From: Deltaproteobacteria bacterium
GTDB lineage: Bacteria > Myxococcota_A > UBA9160 > SZUA-336
NCBI GenBank assembly: GCA_030665705.1
Contig: DAOUZG010000012.1
Coordinates: forward strand, 1-15,097
DNA length: 15,097 bases
Reading direction: 5' to 3'
Shown one piece after another: positions 6,483 through 13,419 of this stretch. The translations under genes were made by a program, and so were the position numbers. A model generated the notes under the pieces. That model did not search any database. It worked only from the letters and a program-made list of their open reading frames with translations, and was not told the DNA's origin. Within the stretch, counting starts at the first letter, position 1, and each line of letters starts with the position of its first letter.

Positions 6483-7157
6483 CTACTCGACGGGAACCCC
6501 GTGCCAGGGGCAGTAGGCCCAACTCGCCTCCAGGTCCTCTCCCCCCTCGGGACAACGTCGGGCACCAACGACCGCCGTGAGAGGAGCGACCCAGGTGAAC
6601 GAGACCGGCGGCGTGTCTTCGGGCGTGTACCGAGCCTGGACCTCGCCGCGTCTCGATGCGCTGATCACCGGCTGCCCCGCTTTGTCGATATTCGCAAAGA
6701 GCACCAGCCTCAGGCCGCTCGACATGACCCCGAGTCCCGAGGTCATGAAGTAGGCGAGCTCGGGGAGAAGACGTCGGACCTCCGGGTCGAGACGCCCCGC
6801 CGGTCGGAACTCGCGGCCGCCTCCGAGCAGAACCAGGCTCTCGTTGGCCTTCTCGAGGCTCCGGAAGTTGAGCTTTCCTTCCCTGGAGACCTGGGCATCG
6901 ACGAGCCCGAGGATCAGGTAGGTGTTGAGCACCGTCCGAACCCGCTCGATTTCCTCCTCGGGTTTGCCGAGCTCGCGCGCGGCCGCCTCCCAGTACTCCA
7001 CGGGAAGCCACCACAGGCTCAGCACATGACTCCCCGCCTTTGCCGTGCGATGGGTCTCCTGGCTAATGGCAGATGACTTCGGCATCGACGAACGATCGCC
7101 CGCGGCCAGCAGTAGCGGGGCCAACAAGAGGAACGCCCAGAGTCGTGCGGTACCCAC
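6483..7157 (-). CDS. exported protein of unknown function
   Basis: I do not recognise the family. The 224 residues begin with a short basic n-region and hydrophobic core (about residues 5-19, WAFLLLAPLLLAAG), a Sec signal peptide without a lipobox. The mature part is mostly helical and ends in RRCPEGGEDLEASWAYCPWHG, whose two cysteines in CP-x-G and CPWHG contexts look like a zinc-ribbon half or a metal/disulfide site. I chose the GTG at 7157, preceded by GGGG three nt upstream; a TTG at 7166 adds three residues. The gene lies 50 nt upstream of the tetraheme cytochrome on the same strand, so it may be an accessory protein or partner of that cytochrome. The upstream gene ends 34 nt before it. 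Confidence 0.75.
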   Translation of the reverse strand: MGTARLWAFLLLAPLLLAAGDRSSMPKSSAISQETHRTAKAGSHVLSLWWLPVEYWEAAARELGKPEEEIERVRTVLNTYLILGLVDAQVSREGKLNFRSLEKANESLVLLGGGREFRPAGRLDPEVRRLLPELAYFMTSGLGVMSSGLRLVLFANIDKAGQPVISASRRGEVQARYTPEDTPPVSFTWVAPLTAVVGARRCPEGGEDLEASWAYCPWHGVPVE

Positions 7158-7191
7158 GTGCCCCAATGTAGCGACCCGCTCGCGCGGACGC

Positions 7192-7938
7192 CTAAGAGGA
7201 CCCGGGACAATCGGTAGACTCGATCGCGCGGCGATAGGCCTCGACGGCGTCGGGTCCGGAGCCGAGACGCTCCTGCCAGAGCCGGACGACGCCTTCGAGG
7301 GCCTCGCCGACCTCTCCGCGCCAGGCGCGGACGAGAGGGGCTGCCGACTCCCCCGGAGGGGGGGCGGCGTAGGCGAAGCTGAGCTCCCGAATCGACCGAG
7401 GAGGCAGAACGATCGTGAGATCGAGCGCTAGCCCCCGTGACGGTGGCGGCTCGGGCACGCGGGTCCGGAGAACGACGCCCGCCTCGGCCAGGGCGCGGAC
7501 CCCTTCGTCCGTCTCTCTCTCACAGGCCCCCTCGAGCCCCCGAAAGGTGCCTTCCGCAACATCCCACAACTCTGTGTACCGGACGAGCAGCGGGGTATCG
7601 GCGGTGTTGGAAAGACGAACCAGCCCCAGCAGGAGCGGTCGCGGCTCCCTCGGAGCGAAAAGGACGTGGACGAACCGAAGCCGTGCGACAGTGCACACCC
7701 TCCGGACCTGCGCGAGCCCGAAGCGGACCTCCTTCGGCTGGGCGGTCCTGCCCACCTCGCCCTCGCACAGGACCAGGGCGTCGATCCTCCCCCGGGCGAA
7801 GCTCGCCCGACGGGCGCTGGCCACACCGCCGCGGGGGCCCACTCCGAGCACGTGACCCTCGGAAGAGACACTCGAAAGCGTCGGACCCCATCGGGGATCC
7901 TCGAGCCGCTCCGCGCCCGGCCTGCGTCTAGAACCCAT
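7192..7938 (-). CDS. unrecognised protein, possibly a glycosidase beta-sandwich remnant
   Basis: From the ATG at 7938 the frame gives 248 residues; from the GTG at 7851, which has GAGGG just upstream, it gives 219. The ATG lies inside the inverted repeat of the adjoining MITE, so it cannot be the ancestral start. The protein is beta-rich with a central stretch PLLLGLVRLSNTADTPLLV followed by RYTELWDV, then a polar C-terminal helix. This recalls the N-terminal beta-sandwich found before the helical barrel of GH94/GH15-type enzymes, without any barrel following. It may be a truncated or decayed gene; that comparison is only from general pattern. There is no signal peptide. It sits between the ThDP enzyme gene and the exported-protein gene on the same strand. 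Confidence 0.55.
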   Translation of the reverse strand: MGSRRRPGAERLEDPRWGPTLSSVSSEGHVLGVGPRGGVASARRASFARGRIDALVLCEGEVGRTAQPKEVRFGLAQVRRVCTVARLRFVHVLFAPREPRPLLLGLVRLSNTADTPLLVRYTELWDVAEGTFRGLEGACERETDEGVRALAEAGVVLRTRVPEPPPSRGLALDLTIVLPPRSIRELSFAYAAPPPGESAAPLVRAWRGEVGEALEGVVRLWQERLGSGPDAVEAYRRAIESTDCPGSS

Positions 7939-8094
7939 CTCAGAAACCCGCTCCCGTCGCCAGGCGGCCCTAGCAGGCCGATCTCTGCGTTGCGCTCGCT
8001 CGGAATAACGAGGGATATGCCTCGCTCGCGACGCCTTGAGCTCGGCCCGCCAGGGTTGCCTGGCTCGGTCCGGGGTTTCTGAGATGGGTTCTAG
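7928..8094. mobile_element. 167-bp MITE with 22-bp perfect inverted repeats
   Basis: Positions 7928-7949 and 8073-8094 are exact reverse complements (22 bp), each ending in CTAG. CTAG is its own reverse complement and fits the YTAR target duplication of some IS5-family elements, so the element proper may be 7932-8090 flanked by a 4-bp duplication. Inside, further imperfect complementarity (GCCAGGC 7959-7965 with GCCTGGC 8058-8064; GGCCG 7976-7980 with CGGCC 8043-8047) makes nearly the whole element one long hairpin. It has no transposase gene, so it is non-autonomous. It lies exactly at the stop codon of the ThDP enzyme gene and supplies an ATG to the next gene. Confidence 0.8.
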
Positions 8095-9734
8095 CCGTAG
8101 CTTCCGCCTTTGTAGCCCTCGACGTCCTGCTTGATCTTCACGTTCACGCACGCGGGCTTGCCAGAGGCAAACGCGCGCTCCAGCGCCGGCCGGATCTCCT
8201 CGGGGCGCTCTACGTACTCTCCGTGCCCCCCGAGCGCCTCGACCACTCGATCGTACCGCGTGTAGCCGAGGAACGTCGCCACCGCGCGCTCCTGTCCGAA
8301 CAGAGACACCTGCGGCCGCATCATCTGCCCCCAGGCGGCATCGTTTCCGACGACTCCGACGATCGGGAGGTTGAAACGGACCGCGGTGTCGTACTCGAAG
8401 CCGTTCAACCCGAACGAGCCGTCTCCGTAGATGATCAGAACCCGCCGGTCCGGGTGGGCGACCTGAGCCGCGAGGGCAAACGGCATCCCGACTCCGAGGG
8501 TGCCGAGCGGACCGGGGTCCATCCAGGCGCCCTCTCGTAGGACGGGTACGATCTTGGCCGCCGTGGCGACGATGTCACCGCCATCGCCGATGACGATCGT
8601 ATTCTCATCGACGAAGTCGCGGATCTCCCGGCAGAGACGCATCGGATCGATCGGAACTTCGTCGGAGTTCAGGTTGCGCTCAACCTGCGCCTCCAGCTCG
8701 CGCTCGCGGACGCGAAGCTCGTCCCGCCAGGACGAGAAGTCGAGCTGAACCGACTCGTCCTTCATGAGCTGGAGCATGAGCTCGAACGTGCACGCCAGGT
8801 TTCCGACCAGCCCGACGTCCGAGTCCCGGTTCTGGCCGATCAGCACGTTGTCCATTTCGAGCTGGATGATCGCGGCATCCTTCGGAATCGACCGACCGAA
8901 GTTGAGCCGGAAGTCGAGGGTCGAACCCGCGAGGATCACCGCATCGGTCTTGTCGAAGGCCTCCCGGCGCACGCGCATGAAGAACTGCGGCGAGTCATAG
9001 GGAATCGTGCCGCGTCCCATGCCGTTCGCGAACGACGGAATCCGAGTCTCATCGATGAACTCACGAAGCTCACGCGAGGCATTCGACCACTTGACGCTCG
9101 TCCCCGACATCAGGATGGGGCGCCGCGCCTCCCGCAGGATCTGCAGTGCTCGCAGCACCTCCCTCCGATCGGGAGAGACGTGCTGTGCCTCGGTCCGGAC
9201 TCGTGGGAACCACGCGTCGCTCCACTCCTCTTGTCCCATCAGTACGTCCATCGGAATCTCGAGGAACGACGGTCCCGGGATCCCGGAAACGGCGTGGCGG
9301 ACCGCCATCCCGATGTACTCGGGAATTCGGCGGGTGGCGTAACAGGAATCGGCCCACTTCGTGATCGGACGCATCACCGCAACGTGGTCCATCTCCTGCA
9401 ACGAACCACAGCGGATCCTCGAAAGCGGGCCCTGGCCGCCGATCACCAGGATGGGGCTGTTCGCGCGCCAGGCGTTAGCGACGCCCGTCGCCCCGTCGGT
9501 GACGCCGGGACCAGCCGTCAGCACGGCGCACCCGATCTTGCCGGGATGTAGTCGACTCCAGGCGTCGGCGGCGTGCACCGCGGCCTGCTCGTGGCGCACG
9601 TCGATCACGCGGATCCCCTCGTCCAGGCACCCGTCGTAGATCGGCATGACGTGCCCCCCGCAGAGGGTGAAGACGCAATCGACACCCGCGTTTTTCAGAG
9701 CGCGGGCCGCGAGCTTCCCACCATGAACCGGCAT
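8091..9734 (-). CDS. thiamine-diphosphate-dependent enzyme (acetolactate synthase / 2-hydroxyacyl-CoA lyase-like)
   Basis: This is a 547-residue full-length member of the ThDP decarboxylase/synthase superfamily. The N-terminal pyrimidine-binding domain holds the activating glutamate E49 in DVRHEQAAVHAADA and the AGPGVTDG loop (74-81). The middle domain covers about 190-325. The C-terminal domain has the Mg-ThDP motif starting GDGS (437-440) and ending in N464-D465. The family makes or breaks C-C bonds next to a carbonyl: acetolactate synthase, oxalyl-CoA decarboxylase and 2-hydroxyacyl-CoA lyase are members. No small regulatory subunit or other ilv gene is present, which argues mildly against a biosynthetic acetolactate synthase; the nearby CoA-transferase operon favours a CoA-thioester lyase. 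The ATG at 9734 has GAGGAGGG at 9741-9748. The stop codon is the TAG of the CTAG at the MITE boundary. Confidence 0.85.
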   Translation of the reverse strand: MPVHGGKLAARALKNAGVDCVFTLCGGHVMPIYDGCLDEGIRVIDVRHEQAAVHAADAWSRLHPGKIGCAVLTAGPGVTDGATGVANAWRANSPILVIGGQGPLSRIRCGSLQEMDHVAVMRPITKWADSCYATRRIPEYIGMAVRHAVSGIPGPSFLEIPMDVLMGQEEWSDAWFPRVRTEAQHVSPDRREVLRALQILREARRPILMSGTSVKWSNASRELREFIDETRIPSFANGMGRGTIPYDSPQFFMRVRREAFDKTDAVILAGSTLDFRLNFGRSIPKDAAIIQLEMDNVLIGQNRDSDVGLVGNLACTFELMLQLMKDESVQLDFSSWRDELRVRERELEAQVERNLNSDEVPIDPMRLCREIRDFVDENTIVIGDGGDIVATAAKIVPVLREGAWMDPGPLGTLGVGMPFALAAQVAHPDRRVLIIYGDGSFGLNGFEYDTAVRFNLPIVGVVGNDAAWGQMMRPQVSLFGQERAVATFLGYTRYDRVVEALGGHGEYVERPEEIRPALERAFASGKPACVNVKIKQDVEGYKGGSYG

Positions 9735-9805
9735 CCTGTTCCCTCCTCAGGCTGCACGAACACCGCGCAAGGGTACCAGAAGCCCGCCGGGCCGGAACCA
9801 GCACT

Positions 9806-10744
9806 TCAGCGGGTGTGGAAGGTCGACGCTCCGACGGCGCGCGCGAGCTCCGGGAATCGGAAGCCGGCTCGCTCGGCCTCGTTGAGCGCCCGTCGTGCGT
9901 TCTCGGGTCGGGCTGCGTTGAGCCACGCGACGATCCGACTGCGGTGCACGACGCGCAGCTCGTCGCGGAGTTCGGAGGGCGTAGCGGAATCGGACGGATC
10001 GACCTCGAGCTCCGCGTAGACGTCGACCGCCCGGTCGAGCAGGGCGCCGGCCTCCGCGTGCCGTCCCCTCTCTGCGCGGAGGAGCGCCTTCCGGACGAGC
10101 GACTGCCCGAGGAGACGGGTCGCGGCGGGGTCATCGGGGTAGTCGGCGTGAATCGCCTCGAGACGCTCGATCCCCGCGTCGATCTGGCCGCGCTCCACGA
10201 GCTCGAAGGCGAGATCGAGTCGTCGCTCCAGCCTGGGACGGTAGTCCTCGCCGGCGCGCGAAATCCCCGGATCCAGCCCTTCCGCCTCTTCGCGAAGCGC
10301 CTGAGCCCGCTCTGGAGACATCTCGCGGACCGCACGATCCACGAGGATGGCGGCGAGGCTGTGGCGGATCGCGGGGTCCTCGGGCTCCAAGCGCCACGCC
10401 TCCCGCAGATCGCGCTCGGCAGCCTCGAGACCGAAGACCCCCTTTTCGGCGCGCACCTGACGCGCGCGCTCCACGTAGGTGGCGGCCAGCGTGCGCCGCA
10501 GACGGTCGTTCGCCGGGTCCCGCTCCCACGCCCGGCGGTAGTAGGCGATCGCGGTGTCGAGATCTCCCCGTGCCTGCGCCTGTTCGGCCTCGCCCACCAG
10601 CTCGAAGGGCGTGACCGGCTCAGGAGGGGGCATTTCTGGAGGCCCGGTCGACCCAACACACGCCAAGAGCGCCAGGAGCGCCACTCCCGCGGCCCTCGAC
10701 CCGCAGCTCCTGCCCAGCCGACGCGAACCGCGCGGATGCGTCAT
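9806..10744 (-). CDS. TPR-repeat lipoprotein
   Basis: The 312 residues begin with a basic region and hydrophobic core ending ALLALLAC, with a lipobox cysteine at position 29, so the protein should be lipid-anchored in the periplasm or outer membrane. After a proline-rich linker, helical TPR-like pairs follow: the clearest are around 50-85 (ARGDLDTAIAYYRRAWERDPAN), 95-125 (AERDLREAWRLEPEDPAIR) and 185-215. TPR lipoproteins usually assist assembly of envelope or secretion complexes; no partner can be named. The ATG at 10744 follows AGGGG/GGGTGGG. A longer frame reaches 10828 but places an unusual segment before the signal peptide. The gene is divergent from the YbjQ-like gene and ends 71 nt upstream of the ThDP enzyme gene on the same strand. 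Confidence 0.82.
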   Translation of the reverse strand: MTHPRGSRRLGRSCGSRAAGVALLALLACVGSTGPPEMPPPEPVTPFELVGEAEQAQARGDLDTAIAYYRRAWERDPANDRLRRTLAATYVERARQVRAEKGVFGLEAAERDLREAWRLEPEDPAIRHSLAAILVDRAVREMSPERAQALREEAEGLDPGISRAGEDYRPRLERRLDLAFELVERGQIDAGIERLEAIHADYPDDPAATRLLGQSLVRKALLRAERGRHAEAGALLDRAVDVYAELEVDPSDSATPSELRDELRVVHRSRIVAWLNAARPENARRALNEAERAGFRFPELARAVGASTFHTR

Positions 10745-10856
10745 CCCACCCCTAACCGACCAGCATAACGGCCTCCCGGACGGGCAACCAGCACATAACT
10801 CACCCCGATTCAGCTGCGGTTCAACCACTGGAGCCCTTATCCCGATAGGAAGGGGG

Positions 10857-11183
10857 ATGAGTGGCTCGAGCGAGGCCCCGGGCGAGGACGTAGAGCTCTA
10901 CACGTCCCCCTGGGTAAGCGGGACGCGCGCAGCCGCGTACTTCGGACCGATCAGCACCGAGCTCTTCCTCGAGGACGAGACGGTGGGCGATCGGTCCGAG
11001 GCGTGGTCCAAGGCGGAGCGCGAGCTCCTCGAGTCGCTTCGCGACAAGGCTCGCGGCCTCGGAGCCAACGCGGTCGTCGGATTAGAGGTGACTCTCGACC
11101 CCTTTGCCCTCTCTGAGAAGGGGACGACCGGCTTGCGACTTCACGCAGTCGGCACAGCCGCCAAGCTCGAACCGCTTTTCTAA
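10857..11183 (+). CDS. YbjQ/UPF0145-type putative heavy-metal-binding protein
   Basis: This is a 108-residue cytoplasmic protein. The pattern from YFGPIS (28-33), through a helical middle (47-67), to ARGLGANAVVGLEVTL (65-80) and a closing strand TTGLRLHAVGTAAKLE matches the small pentamer-forming YbjQ family annotated as a heavy-metal-binding domain. The biochemical role of that family is not established, and this copy has no cysteine or other obvious metal ligands. The ATG at 10857 follows AGGAAGGGGG, a strong purine-rich Shine-Dalgarno. A longer frame from 10554 is antisense to the lipoprotein gene and not credible. The gene stands alone on the plus strand between two minus-strand units. 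Confidence 0.75.
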   Translation: MSGSSEAPGEDVELYTSPWVSGTRAAAYFGPISTELFLEDETVGDRSEAWSKAERELLESLRDKARGLGANAVVGLEVTLDPFALSEKGTTGLRLHAVGTAAKLEPLF

Positions 11184-11317
11184 CACCGCTCCCGACCGCC
11201 ACACGAAGACGACGGACAGCCGATTCATGTCTGGCTGCCCTGCGACTCGGCTCGTTCCCTTCTCGGAGCACCCCTACACCCGTCATCCTGCCCTGCGCCC
11301 GAGCTCAGGCCAATCCG

Positions 11318-12502
11318 TTAGCGGATGAGCTTTTTGTCCCGGAGGGTGGAGAGATCGGGCTCGGAGAGGCCGAGCTCCTCGAGAACCTCGTCCGTGTGCT
11401 CGCCCAGCAGGGGCGGCCTGCGCTCGATCCGCGTGGGGGTCCGGCTGAACTTGACGGGAAGTCCGGTCGTCTGGAACGTCCCCAGGACGGGGTGGGGCAG
11501 CTCGACCCGCATCTCGCGCGCGATGACCTGGGGGTCCGCAAAGACCTGATCGAGCGTGTGGACCGGCCCGCAGGGGACACCGGCCGCGTTCAGTCGGTCC
11601 ACCCACTCTGTCACCGTGGCCCGGGCGAGCTCCCCCTCGAGCTCTCGGCTCAGCGCCTCGCGGTTGCGAAGCCGCGCGAGCGGATCGGCGAAGCGCTCAT
11701 CCTCGTTCCAATCTTCGCGGCCGACGGCCTGACAGAGTCGCTCCCAGATCCGCTGACTTCCCGCCGCGATGTTGAGGTACGCGTCCGCGGCCCGGAACCG
11801 CCCATAGGGACTGGACAGCGGGTGGTGGTGGCCCGCCGGGCCCGGAGCCTCTCCCGCGTCGAAGTACATGCCGGCTCCCCATGTCAGGATTCCGATCAGA
11901 CCCTCGAGCAGCGACGTTTCGACGTGCTGACCCAGGCCGGTGCGGTCGCGCGTTCGCAGCGCAGCGAGCGCCCCCTGGGCCGCGAACATCCCCGCTACGA
12001 GGTCACCGATGGCGAGCCCGTGCCGAAGGGGTCCGGTCTCCGGAGTTCCGGTCAACGACATCACACCGCTCATTCCCTGGGCGATCTGGTCGAAGCCCGG
12101 ACGATCCCGGTAGGGGCCCGTAGAACCGAACCCGGAGATCGAGACGTAGACCAGGCGAGGATGACGCTCGATCAGGGCGTCCGCCCCGAGCCCGCGACGC
12201 TCCATCACGCCGGGACGGAAGTTCTCGACGAGCACGTCGAAGCGCGGGAGGAGGCGCAGGAGCAGATCCCGTCCCTCGGGTTGCTCGACTTCGAGGGCGA
12301 GCGACCGCTTACCGCGGTTCGACGAAAGAAAGAAGTAGGTGTCGCGCCCGTCCGGCATCGAGAATTCCCGTCCGTGGGCGGGGGACTCCACCTTTACGAC
12401 GTCGGCGCCGAGATCCGCGAGCTGCTGCGTGCAGAACGGACCCGCCAGAAAGCGGGTGAAGTCGAGCACCCGTACTCCCGAGAGGGGCGCCGCCTCGCTC
12501 AT
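11318..12502 (-). CDS. class-III (CaiB/BaiF family) CoA-transferase
   Basis: This 394-residue protein belongs to the formyl-CoA/carnitine/bile-acid CoA-transferase family, which moves CoA between carboxylic acids through an anhydride on an aspartate. The signature N-terminus LSGVRVLDFTRFLAGPFCTQ (7-26) and ADVVKVESP (33-41) are present, and D138 in RPGFDQIAQGMSG is the expected catalytic Asp. The C-terminal part contains AGVPCGPVHTLDQVFADPQV, the usual second signature. It is the last gene of a three-gene operon: its ATG overlaps the dehydrogenase stop by 4 nt and is preceded by GAGGAG. The acyl substrate cannot be read from the sequence; with a 2-hydroxyacid dehydrogenase next to it, activation of a 2-hydroxy or 2-keto acid is a reasonable guess. 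Confidence 0.92.
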   Translation of the reverse strand: MSEAAPLSGVRVLDFTRFLAGPFCTQQLADLGADVVKVESPAHGREFSMPDGRDTYFFLSSNRGKRSLALEVEQPEGRDLLLRLLPRFDVLVENFRPGVMERRGLGADALIERHPRLVYVSISGFGSTGPYRDRPGFDQIAQGMSGVMSLTGTPETGPLRHGLAIGDLVAGMFAAQGALAALRTRDRTGLGQHVETSLLEGLIGILTWGAGMYFDAGEAPGPAGHHHPLSSPYGRFRAADAYLNIAAGSQRIWERLCQAVGREDWNEDERFADPLARLRNREALSRELEGELARATVTEWVDRLNAAGVPCGPVHTLDQVFADPQVIAREMRVELPHPVLGTFQTTGLPVKFSRTPTRIERRPPLLGEHTDEVLEELGLSEPDLSTLRDKKLIR

Positions 12503-13419
12503 GGGCTCCTCGTCCCCTGCACGACCGCATTCGGAACACGCTTTCCTCGGAGCGCCGCAACCACGTTTCGTGCGGCGATCTCGGCCATGCGGCCGCGCGT
12601 GGTGAACGTGGCGCTACCGACGTGAGGGGTGAGCACGACGTTGGGCAGATCGACGAGGCCCGGTGCCAAGCGAGGCTCCTCCTCGAAGACGTCTAGACCC
12701 GCGGCCCCGATCCATCCCTCGCGCAGAGCTCGGACGAGGGTGCGCTCATCGACGATCGGACCCCGGGCGGTGTTCACCAGCACCGCGTGCGTCCGCATGC
12801 GCCGAAGCTCTTCCTCCCCGATCAGGTGGCGGGTCTCCGGCGTGAGTGGGCAGTGGAGCGAGACGAAGTCGGATCGCTCGAGCAGATCGGCAAGCGGCAC
12901 TCCGAAGCCGAGGTCACAGAGGAGCACGTCCATCCGGAACCCGCGCGCCCGCTCCGCGACGGCAGTTCCGATCCGCCCCGCCCCCACAATGCCGAGGGTT
13001 CCTCCCGTCACCTCGAATCCCAGGCCGAGCAGCGGCTCCCACCCCCGAAACCCACCGGAGCGCACGAGCCGATCCCCCCAGCTCACGCGGCGGGCCGCGG
13101 CGAGCATCAGCGCGAATGCGAGATCGGCGGTCGCGTCGGTCAGCACATCCGGGGTGTTCGTAACGGTGATTCCGAGGTGCGCCGCCGCTTCGAGATCGAC
13201 GTTATCCACACCTACCGCCATGTTCGCCACGACCTTGAGGCGGTCCCCACGCTCGAGGAGCGGTGCATCGATTCGATCCGTGAGGAGACACAGAAGAGCG
13301 TCGATTCCCTCGACGTCCACCCCCCCCATCTCGATCCGGAAGCCCGCCTCGCGCAAGACCTCGATCCCCTCTTCGGGGATGGCAGCGGTCACGCGCACCG
13401 TGGGAACGGGCGGGCTCAT
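12499..13419 (-). CDS. D-isomer-specific 2-hydroxyacid dehydrogenase
   Basis: It is a 306-residue NAD(P)-dependent oxidoreductase interconverting a 2-keto acid and its D-2-hydroxy acid. Visible parts are the substrate-domain segment VANMAVGVDNVDLEAA (64-79), the nucleotide motif GAGRIG (146-151), catalytic R219 in NTARGPIVDE, E248 in DVFEEEP and H266 in LTPHVGS. Closest in pattern are glyoxylate/hydroxypyruvate reductases. The Rossmann region is odd: after LLCD169 only a few residues precede VPLADLLERSDFVSLH, whereas relatives usually have about 14 more there. The reading frame and downstream motifs remain intact. It overlaps both neighbours by 4 nt (ATGA), so it is the middle gene of the operon. 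It lacks a strong Shine-Dalgarno and is probably translationally coupled. Confidence 0.9.
   Translation of the reverse strand: MSPPVPTVRVTAAIPEEGIEVLREAGFRIEMGGVDVEGIDALLCLLTDRIDAPLLERGDRLKVVANMAVGVDNVDLEAAAHLGITVTNTPDVLTDATADLAFALMLAAARRVSWGDRLVRSGGFRGWEPLLGLGFEVTGGTLGIVGAGRIGTAVAERARGFRMDVLLCDLGFGVPLADLLERSDFVSLHCPLTPETRHLIGEEELRRMRTHAVLVNTARGPIVDERTLVRALREGWIGAAGLDVFEEEPRLAPGLVDLPNVVLTPHVGSATFTTRGRMAEIAARNVVAALRGKRVPNAVVQGTRSP

Noticed and set aside
6433..7014. Upstream extension of the cytochrome reading frame
   Set aside because: It overlaps the exported-protein gene out of frame and would place the signal peptide in the middle of the protein; the ATG at 6432 has an excellent Shine-Dalgarno.
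849..8094. 7.2-kb composite transposon bounded by the solo end at 849 and the right MITE end at 8094
   Set aside because: The flanking tetramers differ (TTAG and CTAG), no transposase lies between, and the MITE has its own matching left end; housekeeping genes fill the interval.
10762..10790. Minus-strand promoter for the TPR lipoprotein with -10 TATGCT
   Set aside because: The -10 is good but no acceptable -35 is found at 16-18 nt.
11313..11335. Terminator after the YbjQ-like gene (ATCCG/CGGAT stem followed by GAGCTTTTT)
   Set aside because: The stem is only 5 bp, the T-run is offset, and the sequence lies within the end of the CoA-transferase coding region.
8091..12502. Oxalate degradation pair (formyl-CoA transferase plus oxalyl-CoA decarboxylase)
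   Set aside because: Both families fit loosely, but the genes are in separate units and I see no oxalate-specific residues; the accompanying dehydrogenase and crotonase suggest another substrate.
11396..12625. 409-codon plus-strand frame over the CoA-transferase
   Set aside because: Antisense shadow of a gene with clear family signatures; composition is Arg/Pro/Gly-rich without structure.
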